Below are positions 1-6,735 of a stretch of 18,872 nt of DNA, one piece after another. The notes beneath the pieces are model-generated. The model was given only the letters and a program-made list of their open reading frames with translations. It did no database searches and had not been told where the DNA came from. Every line of letters begins with the position of its first letter. Within the stretch, counting starts at the first letter, position 1. The stretch covers positions 1 to 18,872 of the forward strand of contig JAEZHM010000085.1 in the NCBI GenBank assembly GCA_023416585.1. The letters run 5' to 3'. The position numbers were made by a program, and so were the translations under genes. The stretch comes from Bacillota bacterium. GTDB lineage: Bacteria > Bacillota > Clostridia > Christensenellales > Aristaeellaceae.

Positions 1-222
1 GAAACGGAAGAAACGGGTTCCGAAGCTGAGCGCCGCCAGTGGCGGATAAAGCGAAGCGGAGGAAGCGAGCAAAACGAGCAGCGCGAGCGGAAGCGATGCG
101 ATGCGACGATTGAGCCGCCGGGTTTGCAAGCGGCAGCGAACCGGCGCGACGATTGAGTCCGTGGGAGGAAAGCCCTGGTCGCGTCCGCAGACGCGAAACA
201 TCTTATTGCTACGGCATCTGGC
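1..222. other. GC-rich low-complexity tract with short repeats and hairpins
   Basis: No convincing gene is seen here. The tract is rich in GCGA/AGCG-type words and holds two exact copies of a 12-mer, GCGACGATTGAG, at 103-114 and 146-157. It has at least two perfect small hairpins: CCGCC-AGT-GGCGG at 33-45, and TCGCGTC-CGCA-GACGCGA at 179-196. One forward frame stays open from the window edge to a TGA at 154-156, but its product is a charged, repetitive string with no recognisable domain. I therefore do not call it a gene, although the 3' end of a gene starting outside the window cannot be excluded. The tract lies just downstream of the minus-strand MATE gene. Neither hairpin is followed by a T-run in that direction, so it does not look like a standard intrinsic terminator. 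Confidence 0.5.
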
Positions 223-1665
223 CTACACCCGGATGTACATCCACTTCCCCTTTGTGAAGCGAACATACATGAACGTAAGCCTGATGATCATATCGATGAG
301 GCTGGCGGACCAGGCGCCAAGCAGTCCCAGGTGCAGGGGGTACAGCGCCGTCCAGGCCAGAATGGGCCGGATCAGCGTAACGCACAGCATCATCACCACA
401 GCCACATACCTGGTATCTCCCGCGCCGCGCAAACAGCCGCTGATGACCACCGAGCTTGTCTGGAAAGGCTGAAAGATACCTACAATAATCATCAACTGCG
501 CGGCAAGTGCCAATACCCGCTGATCGCTGGCGAAAGGAAGCACCAGAATATGGCGCAGAGGAATAAAAATCAAAATCAGCCCTGCTGAAACGGTAAGGGC
601 CATACGCTGGCTCACCTTGCCGTATACCATGCTCAAATCGGGCCTCTGTTTGCCCAGCATCTGCCCCACCAAGGATGTGCCGGCTATGCCGATGCCATCC
701 CCAAAGGTGAAGCTGATGTTCAAGAACTGCATACCGATCTGATGGCTGGCAAAGGCCACCGGGTCGTGCAAAGCCTCATAAATTAGGCGGGCATAAAGCA
801 AAAATCCTATGCGCAGGCAAATCTGCTCCAGCATGGCGTTACCGCCCACCCGGCTGATATCCCTGAGCGTAGTCTTGTCCAGACGCCAGTTGTCGCGAAG
901 GCGAAGGTACAAAAAGCCCTTGTACCTGGGGAGCGTAACAGAGCATACCGACAGCACCAGTCCCACACAAAATCCGATAAACGTGGCAATAGCCGCGCCT
1001 TCCACGCCAAGCCGCGGAAATCCCAGGTTGCCGCCGATAAGAAGATAGTTTAAAATCACATTGACCACATTGCTGGTAATATTCACTACCATCGTGGTTC
1101 TTGTCTTGCCTATACCGCGCTGCGCAGCACTGATGCACAGCGTCACAGCATTGATAGGCAGTGCGTAAGCCATCCACTTGAAGTAAACGGTGGCATCCTT
1201 GAAAACTTTTACATTCGCAAGATCGGCGGGATCCACATCCCCCGAAGCCAACCGGATCATGTTTTCCGCTTGGTAAAGGCTAACAGCCATGATCATAAAA
1301 GACAAAAGTCCGATCATAACCAACGCGTTGCGCAGTGTACGGTTGGCATCCTCCTGCCGCCCCTCACCCTTACGCCTTGCCACAACTGCCGTAACACCAA
1401 TATTCAAAGCGAAAAAAATAGCCAGCATGATCATTCGCGGCTGGCCCGGCAATCCTACCGCCGAAATAGCTTCGGCCCCCAATACGCCCACCATGGCTGT
1501 ATCCATCGCCCCGATGAGGGCCATCAATACCATTTCCGCCACCGCAGGTATGGCGATGCGGATCACATCACGGTACGCCTGCCCGGTGGATGGCAAATCG
1601 CCAACCCGAAGTTTGGGCTTTACCATGTGGCTGATACCATAAAACCGTTCTACGAATGCCTGCAA
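223..1665 (-). CDS. MATE family efflux transporter
   Basis: This is a polytopic inner-membrane protein of 480 residues, close to the usual 450-480 of MATE (multidrug and toxin extrusion) cation/drug antiporters. Seen: many hydrophobic segments, the early repeat region around residues 35-80 (IPAVAEMVLMALIGAMDTAMVG), and a matching second half after about residue 265 with GNAMLEQICLRIG. This two-repeat layout is typical of the family. Family knowledge: MATE pumps export cationic compounds using Na+ or H+ gradients; the substrate cannot be read from sequence. The start used is TTG at 1665, preceded by GGGGAAAG at a suitable distance. An in-frame ATG at 1626 has no clear ribosome binding site. 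The gene stands alone, divergent from 1831-2145, with a good promoter at 1710-1737. Confidence 0.9.
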   Translation of the reverse strand: MQAFVERFYGISHMVKPKLRVGDLPSTGQAYRDVIRIAIPAVAEMVLMALIGAMDTAMVGVLGAEAISAVGLPGQPRMIMLAIFFALNIGVTAVVARRKGEGRQEDANRTLRNALVMIGLLSFMIMAVSLYQAENMIRLASGDVDPADLANVKVFKDATVYFKWMAYALPINAVTLCISAAQRGIGKTRTTMVVNITSNVVNVILNYLLIGGNLGFPRLGVEGAAIATFIGFCVGLVLSVCSVTLPRYKGFLYLRLRDNWRLDKTTLRDISRVGGNAMLEQICLRIGFLLYARLIYEALHDPVAFASHQIGMQFLNISFTFGDGIGIAGTSLVGQMLGKQRPDLSMVYGKVSQRMALTVSAGLILIFIPLRHILVLPFASDQRVLALAAQLMIIVGIFQPFQTSSVVISGCLRGAGDTRYVAVVMMLCVTLIRPILAWTALYPLHLGLLGAWSASLIDMIIRLTFMYVRFTKGKWMYIRV

Positions 1666-1709
1666 TAGTCTTTCCCCATTCTAACATAACATAAAAATAG
1701 ATATATAAT

Positions 1710-1737
1710 ATTATAACACGATATCCATATCTGGCAA
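1710..1737 (-). promoter_or_regulatory. Vegetative promoter for the MATE gene
   Basis: On the minus strand TTGCCA (1737-1732) and TATAAT (1715-1710) are separated by 16 bases, a near-consensus housekeeping promoter about 45 bases upstream of the TTG start at 1665. Confidence 0.6.
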
Positions 1738-1830
1738 CCCTTGTCGAAAAAGAAACAAATGGCCGTTTCACTTTTTTCGTATGTTCGGCATAGTTAGAAA
1801 TAGACCAAACCCATGAAGGAGGTTTTTCAC

Positions 1831-2145
1831 GTGGCTGCTCAAAAGCCCGCTAGCCAGGTATCCCCTTTTGCCGCCATGACATTGGGTGAACAAAACACCC
1901 GGTGGCTCACCTTGCACAGCCAGTTGCTGCCATACATGGCCGCCGTTCCCGCCAAAGACCCTCCCGCCACAGCCGGGAAGGCTGAGCCCAATATCAATCT
2001 TCGGGCCGGCACCCCCACTTTCGGACAAATACCCGTATTCAATTCCCCGCCTCAGCCCCCAAGGCATGACCAGTACGATGCCGTTCACAAGAAGATGGAC
2101 ATGGCTTATAAACAAGCGCTGGTTTGGCAGGACATCAAAACGTAA
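1831..2145 (+). CDS. Small protein of unknown function, GTG start
   Basis: This 104-residue protein has no family that I recognise. Coding on this strand is supported by AAGGAGG at 1816-1822, eight bases before GTG at 1831, and by an intrinsic terminator 10 bases after the TAA. An upstream in-frame ATG at 1813 overlaps the ribosome binding site and is unlikely to be the start. The protein is soluble-looking. It is Pro/Ala-rich in its middle (PAKDPPATAGKAEP) with an RAGTPTFGQIPVF segment, and ends in a polar helix-like tail (QYDAVHKKMDMAYKQALVW). The middle segment faintly recalls the GTIFP..LPF pattern of CotJA-type spore coat proteins, but the match is too weak for a call. No clear housekeeping promoter is seen upstream, so a sporulation sigma factor is possible but unproven. 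Confidence 0.6.
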   Translation: MAAQKPASQVSPFAAMTLGEQNTRWLTLHSQLLPYMAAVPAKDPPATAGKAEPNINLRAGTPTFGQIPVFNSPPQPPRHDQYDAVHKKMDMAYKQALVWQDIKT

Positions 2146-2150
2146 TGCTA

Positions 2151-2190
2151 AAAAGTCCGCCCGTCGCAACTTGCGCCGGGCGGATATTTT
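2151..2190. terminator. Bidirectional intrinsic terminator
   Basis: TCCGCCCG (2156-2163) pairs with CGGGCGGA (2177-2184). The stem is followed by TATTTTAT on the plus strand and by CTTTTTAGC on the minus strand. It sits between the convergent ends of the small plus-strand gene (stop 2145) and the minus-strand kinase (stop 2189), so it can serve both. Confidence 0.85.
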
Positions 2191-3247
2191 ATCCCATCAA
2201 TGTCAAGGCTGCTTTTTCCATAATGCCCATTTCCCTAAAGTACAGATCCTCCAGCGGGATCCATTCTTCCAGAAACCGGCGGTGCATACGTGTGCCGTTC
2301 CTTTGCAGTATCCTTGCGGACTGTTCCCTCCTGCCAATGGACAGGGAAACGGTCATACCGTAAGTGTCCCTCAGCGCCGGATGATGACTGTACACACCCT
2401 CTACAATGTTCAGCATCCGGGGCTCGGCATGAATGGGCTTTGACAGCGTGCATGTGCCGCAGTCGTATGGCTGATAGGAAAAGGCCTTTCCTTGCTTCAG
2501 CGGAAGCAGCACTTCCTCAAGGAACCGCTCCCAATCCACATTGCCGCCGGGTGTCTTCAGCCTCTCCTCCGTTTTTCTCTCCGGGGGCAGGAAGAAATCA
2601 TCCATGTGGAAAACTTCGCTATCACCGTACACTCCTTTCAGCCAAGCTGCCAGAGAACTTTTTCCCGAGCCGCTGGGCCCGTCGATGGCAATGATGAGAG
2701 GAGTATTTTTCATCAACCGCTGATCGATAGCCATTAGCAGAGACAGGAATTTCTCTGTTTCCGCGCCAACCAGACGGTATGCCGGATGGTATGTCCGGCG
2801 GTAGTCTTCACTGTGGCGGCACAGGGGACATCCGGCCTGCTGATAACCTTTCCAAAAAGCATCCAGTTCCACCGGGGAAAAAGGCATCAGGCCTGCTCCG
2901 GTTAATTCCTGCAGTATGGAAACCTTCTCAATAAAGCCGTTTTGCGTACCGCGCTTTTCATCCGACACGGCAGGAAACAATCCGGCGATCGTCTCCGAAC
3001 GCAAGCTATTGGCCTCCCACGCGTTCAAGTGCAGCCTAAGCAGCCCGCCGCCGATTACTTCCAGCAACGGGCTGTTTGGGTGAAGCAAGGCGGCAGACGC
3101 CCGCTCCTCCCGAATGCTTTCCAAGCAAGCCTCCCGGGAAGGCAGCAAATGCCCGCCGCCAAATTCGCTTTGATAGCACAGCTTCACGCCATCCTCCGCC
3201 TTCATGGCAGGGTACGTCTTGGCGTGAAGCAGGAGAATATCCCGCAT
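2189..3247 (-). CDS. P-loop kinase of the uridine kinase/PRK-like type with N-terminal accessory domain
   Basis: This 352-residue protein has two parts. Residues 1 to about 180 form an accessory domain of unknown function (CYQSEFGGGHLL near the start, HPAYRLV at the end). Residues about 185-352 form a nucleoside-kinase-like P-loop domain with Walker A GPSGSGKSS at about 190-198 and an HMDDFFLPPERK segment, as in uridine kinase/phosphoribulokinase-like enzymes. Family knowledge: such enzymes phosphorylate small hydroxylated metabolites such as nucleosides or vitamins. Annotations of this architecture usually say uridine kinase, but the true substrate is unclear. The start at 3247 is two bases after the stop of the upstream ECF gene, with GAAAGG upstream, indicating translational coupling. 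Pairing with an ECF S-component suggests that it traps the imported compound by phosphorylation (inference). Confidence 0.8.
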   Translation of the reverse strand: MRDILLLHAKTYPAMKAEDGVKLCYQSEFGGGHLLPSREACLESIREERASAALLHPNSPLLEVIGGGLLRLHLNAWEANSLRSETIAGLFPAVSDEKRGTQNGFIEKVSILQELTGAGLMPFSPVELDAFWKGYQQAGCPLCRHSEDYRRTYHPAYRLVGAETEKFLSLLMAIDQRLMKNTPLIIAIDGPSGSGKSSLAAWLKGVYGDSEVFHMDDFFLPPERKTEERLKTPGGNVDWERFLEEVLLPLKQGKAFSYQPYDCGTCTLSKPIHAEPRMLNIVEGVYSHHPALRDTYGMTVSLSIGRREQSARILQRNGTRMHRRFLEEWIPLEDLYFREMGIMEKAALTLMG

Positions 3248-3249
3248 GA

Positions 3250-3816
3250 TTACGCGCCTTTCAGGTATTTCCATTTCTTTGCAAGCATTACCAGGGTGGG
3301 GATCAGCACGAGCTGGATCAAGATGCCCGGCAGGGCGTTAACAAACGCGCCTGATATAAATGCAGCCAACGTAAAGGGGCTGTCCCCCCTGGAGAGGATG
3401 ATGACATTCCCCAAGCCGTATACCGCACGCCCGATAAGCATCGCCAGAATCAGGGAAAACACCAACTGGGAAACTTTTGCAAACCCGGTTTCCTTTTCCC
3501 CTTTTCCAAACCAGCGGATGCCGGCCAGCGCGCCGGCCGCGGCGCCATAGGCCGCCAATTCAAGCTCCATGGAAATCAGCGTGTTTCCGTTTGGCATGCC
3601 GGATACCAGCATGGCGAGTATGGGCGTTAAGAGGCCGCTCAGCATGCCGTACTTCCATCCGCACAAAAAGCCGCAGAGCAGCACTGGGATATGCATGGGC
3701 AAAAAGATAGATCCTGCCTGCCAGCCACCCAAGGCATGGAGCACCCTGGACAAAACCACGGCCAGAGCAGACAGGATGGCAGCCAGAACCATTTGACGCA
3801 GTTCCGTACGATTCAT
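3250..3816 (-). CDS. ECF transporter S component (substrate-binding membrane subunit)
   Basis: This hydrophobic 188-residue protein has about six predicted membrane helices, the usual size for energy-coupling-factor S components. Seen: GGWQAGSIFLPMHIPVLLCGFLCG early in the protein and a VSGMPNG...MELELAAYG stretch in the middle, a pattern typical of the general ECF transporter family (PF12822-like). It would bind a vitamin-like solute and associate with shared EcfA/EcfT energising subunits encoded elsewhere; none are in this window. The start at 3816 (MNRTEL) is preceded by GGGGAGG at good spacing, and a longer in-frame extension lacks this. It precedes the kinase by a two-base gap and has its own promoter at 3947-3976. 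The solute cannot be assigned; nearness to a Tgt-like gene makes a queuosine precursor a speculative candidate only. Confidence 0.82.
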   Translation of the reverse strand: MNRTELRQMVLAAILSALAVVLSRVLHALGGWQAGSIFLPMHIPVLLCGFLCGWKYGMLSGLLTPILAMLVSGMPNGNTLISMELELAAYGAAAGALAGIRWFGKGEKETGFAKVSQLVFSLILAMLIGRAVYGLGNVIILSRGDSPFTLAAFISGAFVNALPGILIQLVLIPTLVMLAKKWKYLKGA

Positions 3817-3945
3817 TGATTTTCCTCCCCAAAATAAAAATGCGATGAAAGTCCGCCCCCTTCTGGAAGCATGTCCCTTCATGGCACACATATCTTAAGG
3901 GAAACCCCGGTTGCCGCGCAAGGCTTCTGCCAAGCTAATCCAATA
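3817..3945 (-). promoter_or_regulatory. Long 5' leader of the ECF-kinase operon, possible structured RNA
   Basis: About 120 bases lie between the promoter and the ECF start. The RNA has pairing potential, including CCCTT...AAGGG around 3859-3900 and short GC stems near 3905-3935 that contain GCGGCAACCG. I could not match it to any riboswitch consensus that I know, and no T-run terminator is evident before the start codon, so its regulatory role is unproven. Confidence 0.3.
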
Positions 3946-3946
3946 T

Positions 3947-3976
3947 AGTATGCATGAACAATGTGCCTTTTGTCAA
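3947..3976 (-). promoter_or_regulatory. Promoter of the ECF-kinase operon, overlapping the methyltransferase stop codon
   Basis: TTGACA (3976-3971) and CATACT (3952-3947) are separated by 18 bases on the minus strand. The TGA stop of the upstream methyltransferase gene lies inside the -35 hexamer, so the two units abut with no intergenic DNA. Confidence 0.6.
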
Positions 3977-4773
3977 GGGTTGCAAAGCGTTTGGGAAACG
4001 ATATATACCAGCTCCGAACCCACAATTTCTTTCCTTAAAATAGAAAACCTTTCCGGAAGATCCTGCTCGAACCGGCTGCTGTAAAACTTAACCATATCCT
4101 TCTCCCGGCCGGAAAGGCTTTTGATTGGAAAGGTTATGATGGCCGTATTAACGCACAGACTTTCAATCAGGCGGTAGGCCAACCCCTTCTTCTGCTGCTC
4201 CAGCACCGGGACCAGCTTGAACAGAAAGGCCACATCAGCTTTTTCCCCGGACATTTCACTCGCCGCATCCAGTATGCTTACATCGCATGCCACACGCACC
4301 CTATGGAGAAACGCCTGCACAACCGTTACCGTGTCATGGTCGATATCCCCAGCCCGGTACAGCACATCGCTGCTTAAGCCCATAAAGGGGAATGCGCAGG
4401 GGTGAAAGCCGCAGCCGATGTCCAGTACGGTTTTCACATCCTGTAAATAGGGCGAAAGCAAATCATAGAAAGCCTGAATCGAAGGCAGCCTTTCCCTGGT
4501 AGATGGGTGCAGCTCCATCAGTTTCAGGCTAAGATCCCTGTCCGATAATCTATTATCCCCGATCAATTCCATTGCCTTTTCATGGCACTTTTCAGGAAAA
4601 AAAGCGCCGTGGATGATATGCAGCTGCTTTTTAACAGCCTTTAAAGCTTCTTTTTGATTTTTATACCGGGGCAGATATTCCAGGCAGATGCGCCTCACCA
4701 GATCCATAGACAGGTCGGCATACTTAGTCGATTCAGCGATCTGCTTAGCCAGCTTGTCCGCCTCACGCTCCAT
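3973..4773 (-). CDS. Aminoglycoside-resistance-type 16S rRNA (guanine1405-N7)-methyltransferase homologue
   Basis: This 266-residue protein matches the Arm/FmrO family (RmtA-H, ArmA), which methylates N7 of G1405 in the 30S A site and blocks 4,6-disubstituted 2-deoxystreptamine aminoglycosides. The match to RmtB as I remember it runs nearly end to end. Seen: KYADLSMDLVRRI at 17-29, HPSTRERL at 89-96, the SAM-binding motif VLDIGCG at 116-122, D143, D164, the hallmark FLFKLVPVLEQQKKG at 183-197, FPIKSLSGREKDM at 215-227 and GSELVYIV at 252-259. The start ATG at 4773 overlaps the end of the Tgt-like gene by 11 bases. It is the last gene of a compact run that begins with aroF. Base composition does not differ visibly from its neighbours, arguing against very recent capture. 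Family assignment is firm; resistance activity and exact target base are inferred. Confidence 0.88.
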   Translation of the reverse strand: MEREADKLAKQIAESTKYADLSMDLVRRICLEYLPRYKNQKEALKAVKKQLHIIHGAFFPEKCHEKAMELIGDNRLSDRDLSLKLMELHPSTRERLPSIQAFYDLLSPYLQDVKTVLDIGCGFHPCAFPFMGLSSDVLYRAGDIDHDTVTVVQAFLHRVRVACDVSILDAASEMSGEKADVAFLFKLVPVLEQQKKGLAYRLIESLCVNTAIITFPIKSLSGREKDMVKFYSSRFEQDLPERFSILRKEIVGSELVYIVSQTLCNP

Positions 4774-5884
4774 GTTCCTGAGCCCTCAGCTTTTCCATTA
4801 GCATTGAATAAAACCGTAGATTATGAATGGTGGCCAGCCGGTAGCCCAGCGAGTCACCCACCTTGTACAGGTGCCGTAGATAAGCCCTGGAATAATTTTT
4901 GCATAGGTGACAATCACATGATTCCGATACGGGACGCATATCCTTCATATACTTGTCATCCATGATGTAATGGTATCGATAAAAGCCGGGCGTGTGAACA
5001 TCGATGTCCGCCTCCGACTCTGCCGTGAAGACATAAAGCCGGTTATGCCTCGCCTCCCTGGTAGGTATAACGCAGTCAAACAAATTGTAGCCCATTTCGC
5101 GGCATGCCACGATCCCCTCAGGCTTGCCCACACCCATGGCATACTTGGGCGTTTCATCCGGCATCTGCTCCGCCGTATAGCGCAGAATATCCTCCACCAA
5201 GCGCCCATCCTTGTCAAGGGGCCAGCCGCCGTATCCGTAGCCGTCAAACCCGATCTCCTTGAGCGCATCGGCACACTTTTTGCGTAAAGACAGGCTGCCC
5301 CCGCCCTGTATGATGGCAAACAGCAGTGGTCTTACATCATCCGTCAGCTTTCTGGCTTTCAGCTGGCGCAGGTATTCCTCCTTGCACCTTATCGCCCAAT
5401 CAATGGTGATATCCACCGCCGTTTCGTTGACCTCATCAGTGTCGTCGGGCCTTGTGCAGTAATCCAAACACATCATGACGTCCGAACCGTAGGCAAACTG
5501 GGACTGAATGCACTTTTCCGGGGTGAAGATAATTTTCTTATCAGAATTTTCCGGATAGAACACGATCTCATTCTTTCGGATCACGCCATATTTGGGGTTT
5601 TCCTGTATAAGGGAAAACACCTGAAACCCGCCGGAGTCGGTCAATATAGGCCTTTTCCAGCCCGTGAAGCCATGCAGACCGCCTGCGGCTTTCAGGATGG
5701 AGACACCAGGTGCGGATAAAAGGTGATAGGCGTTCATCACAATGCCAGGGATGCCGCAGCCCTCCAAATCCACAGAATCGACGCAGCGGACTACACCCTG
5801 TGTTCCATCCGGAAAGAAGGCGGGCAGCCGTACATCCCCATGGGGTAAAACCATTTGCGTCATCAAAACATCACTCATTTCCAT
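4763..5884 (-). CDS. Divergent tRNA-guanine transglycosylase (Tgt) family protein
   Basis: This 373-residue protein is close in length to bacterial Tgt (about 375), the enzyme that swaps a guanine base for preQ1 in tRNA. Core residues are present: D83 in TDSGGFQ, D141 and C143, Q193 in IIQGG, M250 in YAMGVGKP, the nucleophile D270 in FDCVIPTR, and zinc ligands C323, C325, C328 and H354. It departs from standard Tgt in several places: the N-terminal strands are shortened (FFPDGT and NAYHL for the usual FMPVGT and NTFHL), the catalytic loop reads LDYC instead of FDEC, and the base-recognition loop is GGWPL where Tgt has GGLAV. These suggest altered base or RNA preference (inference). It overlaps the upstream nucleotidyltransferase by 14 bases and the downstream methyltransferase by 11. 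Its ribosome binding site is weak, so coupling is likely. Confidence 0.85.
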   Translation of the reverse strand: MEMSDVLMTQMVLPHGDVRLPAFFPDGTQGVVRCVDSVDLEGCGIPGIVMNAYHLLSAPGVSILKAAGGLHGFTGWKRPILTDSGGFQVFSLIQENPKYGVIRKNEIVFYPENSDKKIIFTPEKCIQSQFAYGSDVMMCLDYCTRPDDTDEVNETAVDITIDWAIRCKEEYLRQLKARKLTDDVRPLLFAIIQGGGSLSLRKKCADALKEIGFDGYGYGGWPLDKDGRLVEDILRYTAEQMPDETPKYAMGVGKPEGIVACREMGYNLFDCVIPTREARHNRLYVFTAESEADIDVHTPGFYRYHYIMDDKYMKDMRPVSESCDCHLCKNYSRAYLRHLYKVGDSLGYRLATIHNLRFYSMLMEKLRAQEHGA

Positions 5885-6698
5885 AAAGGAGCTTCTTTAC
5901 TTCGAGGCATTTCTCCTCCAAAAAGTCAAAGCTGGGCCCAAGATTGTTTTTGTCAAGCCCCGTCAAAGCAGCTTCCACTCCTTGAACAAAGCCGGGCGGG
6001 CCGAAGGAAGACAGCGCAAGCCGCTTCAGCGCGCCCTTTTCATTTAGAAGGATTTCTCCATTCGCCGCAAACAATGCCTGTGTCAGGCACAGGATGCCCT
6101 TGAACATAGCGCCCGAGGCATATACGATATCTTCTTTGGCAATGCTGGACCGCCCGGTCATGATGGAGAACTCCGCTTCCCAAAAAAACCATTTGGAAGC
6201 GGCGTCGCGGTAAGCCTTCGAAACCGGCTCCGCACGGCGCTTTAAGTCGTCCATCATATGCTGCGGATCCTCTATAGGTAAGCAGTATTTCACTTCACCC
6301 ATATAAATGGCATTCACAAAGCCGAAAGGATGACCCGCCATGAAATCGACTGTCACATGGCCTTTCTGGCAGTCGTCAATGACATGCATCACCTGCGCGG
6401 TATCCCGAAGCAGGATGTCCACTTTCCGTCCCTCCACTGTGAGCCATGCTCCCCCGTTGATCCATTTTCCCCATTCACCGGGCTTATTGAACAGGTTCTC
6501 CCGGCGCGCATCGTCCAGTGAGGTCAATACCTTGCTCATCTGTTGGACATCAAGGTTCCCGCCATAATACACACCGATATCCAGGTCGGAAAACTCCGTG
6601 GCGGTACACGTGCAATGTGAGCCGCCAAGCACCACCGCCTGCACGCCCGGCACCTCAATCAATGCCTTTGCCACCCGCCCGGCAACGCTCCATTCCAT
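5871..6698 (-). CDS. Nucleotidyltransferase-fold protein
   Basis: This 275-residue soluble protein carries the minimal nucleotidyltransferase signature: GGS at 25-27, SDLDIG with D38 and D40, and a third carboxylate D94 in KVDILLRD. The remaining roughly 150 residues are helical and of unknown type. Family knowledge: single-domain enzymes of this size include aminoglycoside adenylyltransferases as well as many uncharacterised transferases acting on small molecules or RNA. The start is ATG at 6698 with AAAAAGGAG upstream. It follows aroF by 37 bases without a terminator and overlaps the Tgt-like gene by 14 bases. Neighbouring an aminoglycoside-type rRNA methyltransferase, drug inactivation is one possible role; a tRNA-related or base-activating role beside the Tgt relative is another. 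The sequence does not decide between them. Confidence 0.8.
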   Translation of the reverse strand: MEWSVAGRVAKALIEVPGVQAVVLGGSHCTCTATEFSDLDIGVYYGGNLDVQQMSKVLTSLDDARRENLFNKPGEWGKWINGGAWLTVEGRKVDILLRDTAQVMHVIDDCQKGHVTVDFMAGHPFGFVNAIYMGEVKYCLPIEDPQHMMDDLKRRAEPVSKAYRDAASKWFFWEAEFSIMTGRSSIAKEDIVYASGAMFKGILCLTQALFAANGEILLNEKGALKRLALSSFGPPGFVQGVEAALTGLDKNNLGPSFDFLEEKCLEVKKLLYGNE

Positions 6699-6735
6699 AC
6701 GGCTTCTCCTTTTTCACGCGCGGTCTTCCGTCCGC

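Noticed and set aside
179..196. Perfect seven-base hairpin downstream of the MATE gene as its terminator
   Set aside because: No T-run follows it on the minus strand, so it is listed only as part of the low-complexity tract.
1768..2169. Minus-strand reading frame opposite the small gene at 1831-2145
   Set aside because: The plus strand has an ideal ribosome binding site and a terminator; the minus frame has neither and gives a composition unlike a normal protein.
3817..3945. SAM-type riboswitch suggested by a GCGGCAACCG segment
   Set aside because: The remaining consensus elements of SAM-I/IV RNAs were not found in order, and the downstream genes are not methionine-related.
5871..6698. Naming the nucleotidyltransferase as a specific aminoglycoside adenylyltransferase (aadA/ant type)
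   Set aside because: Only the general GGS...DxD...D signature is visible; the C-terminal half does not match the known classes closely enough from memory.
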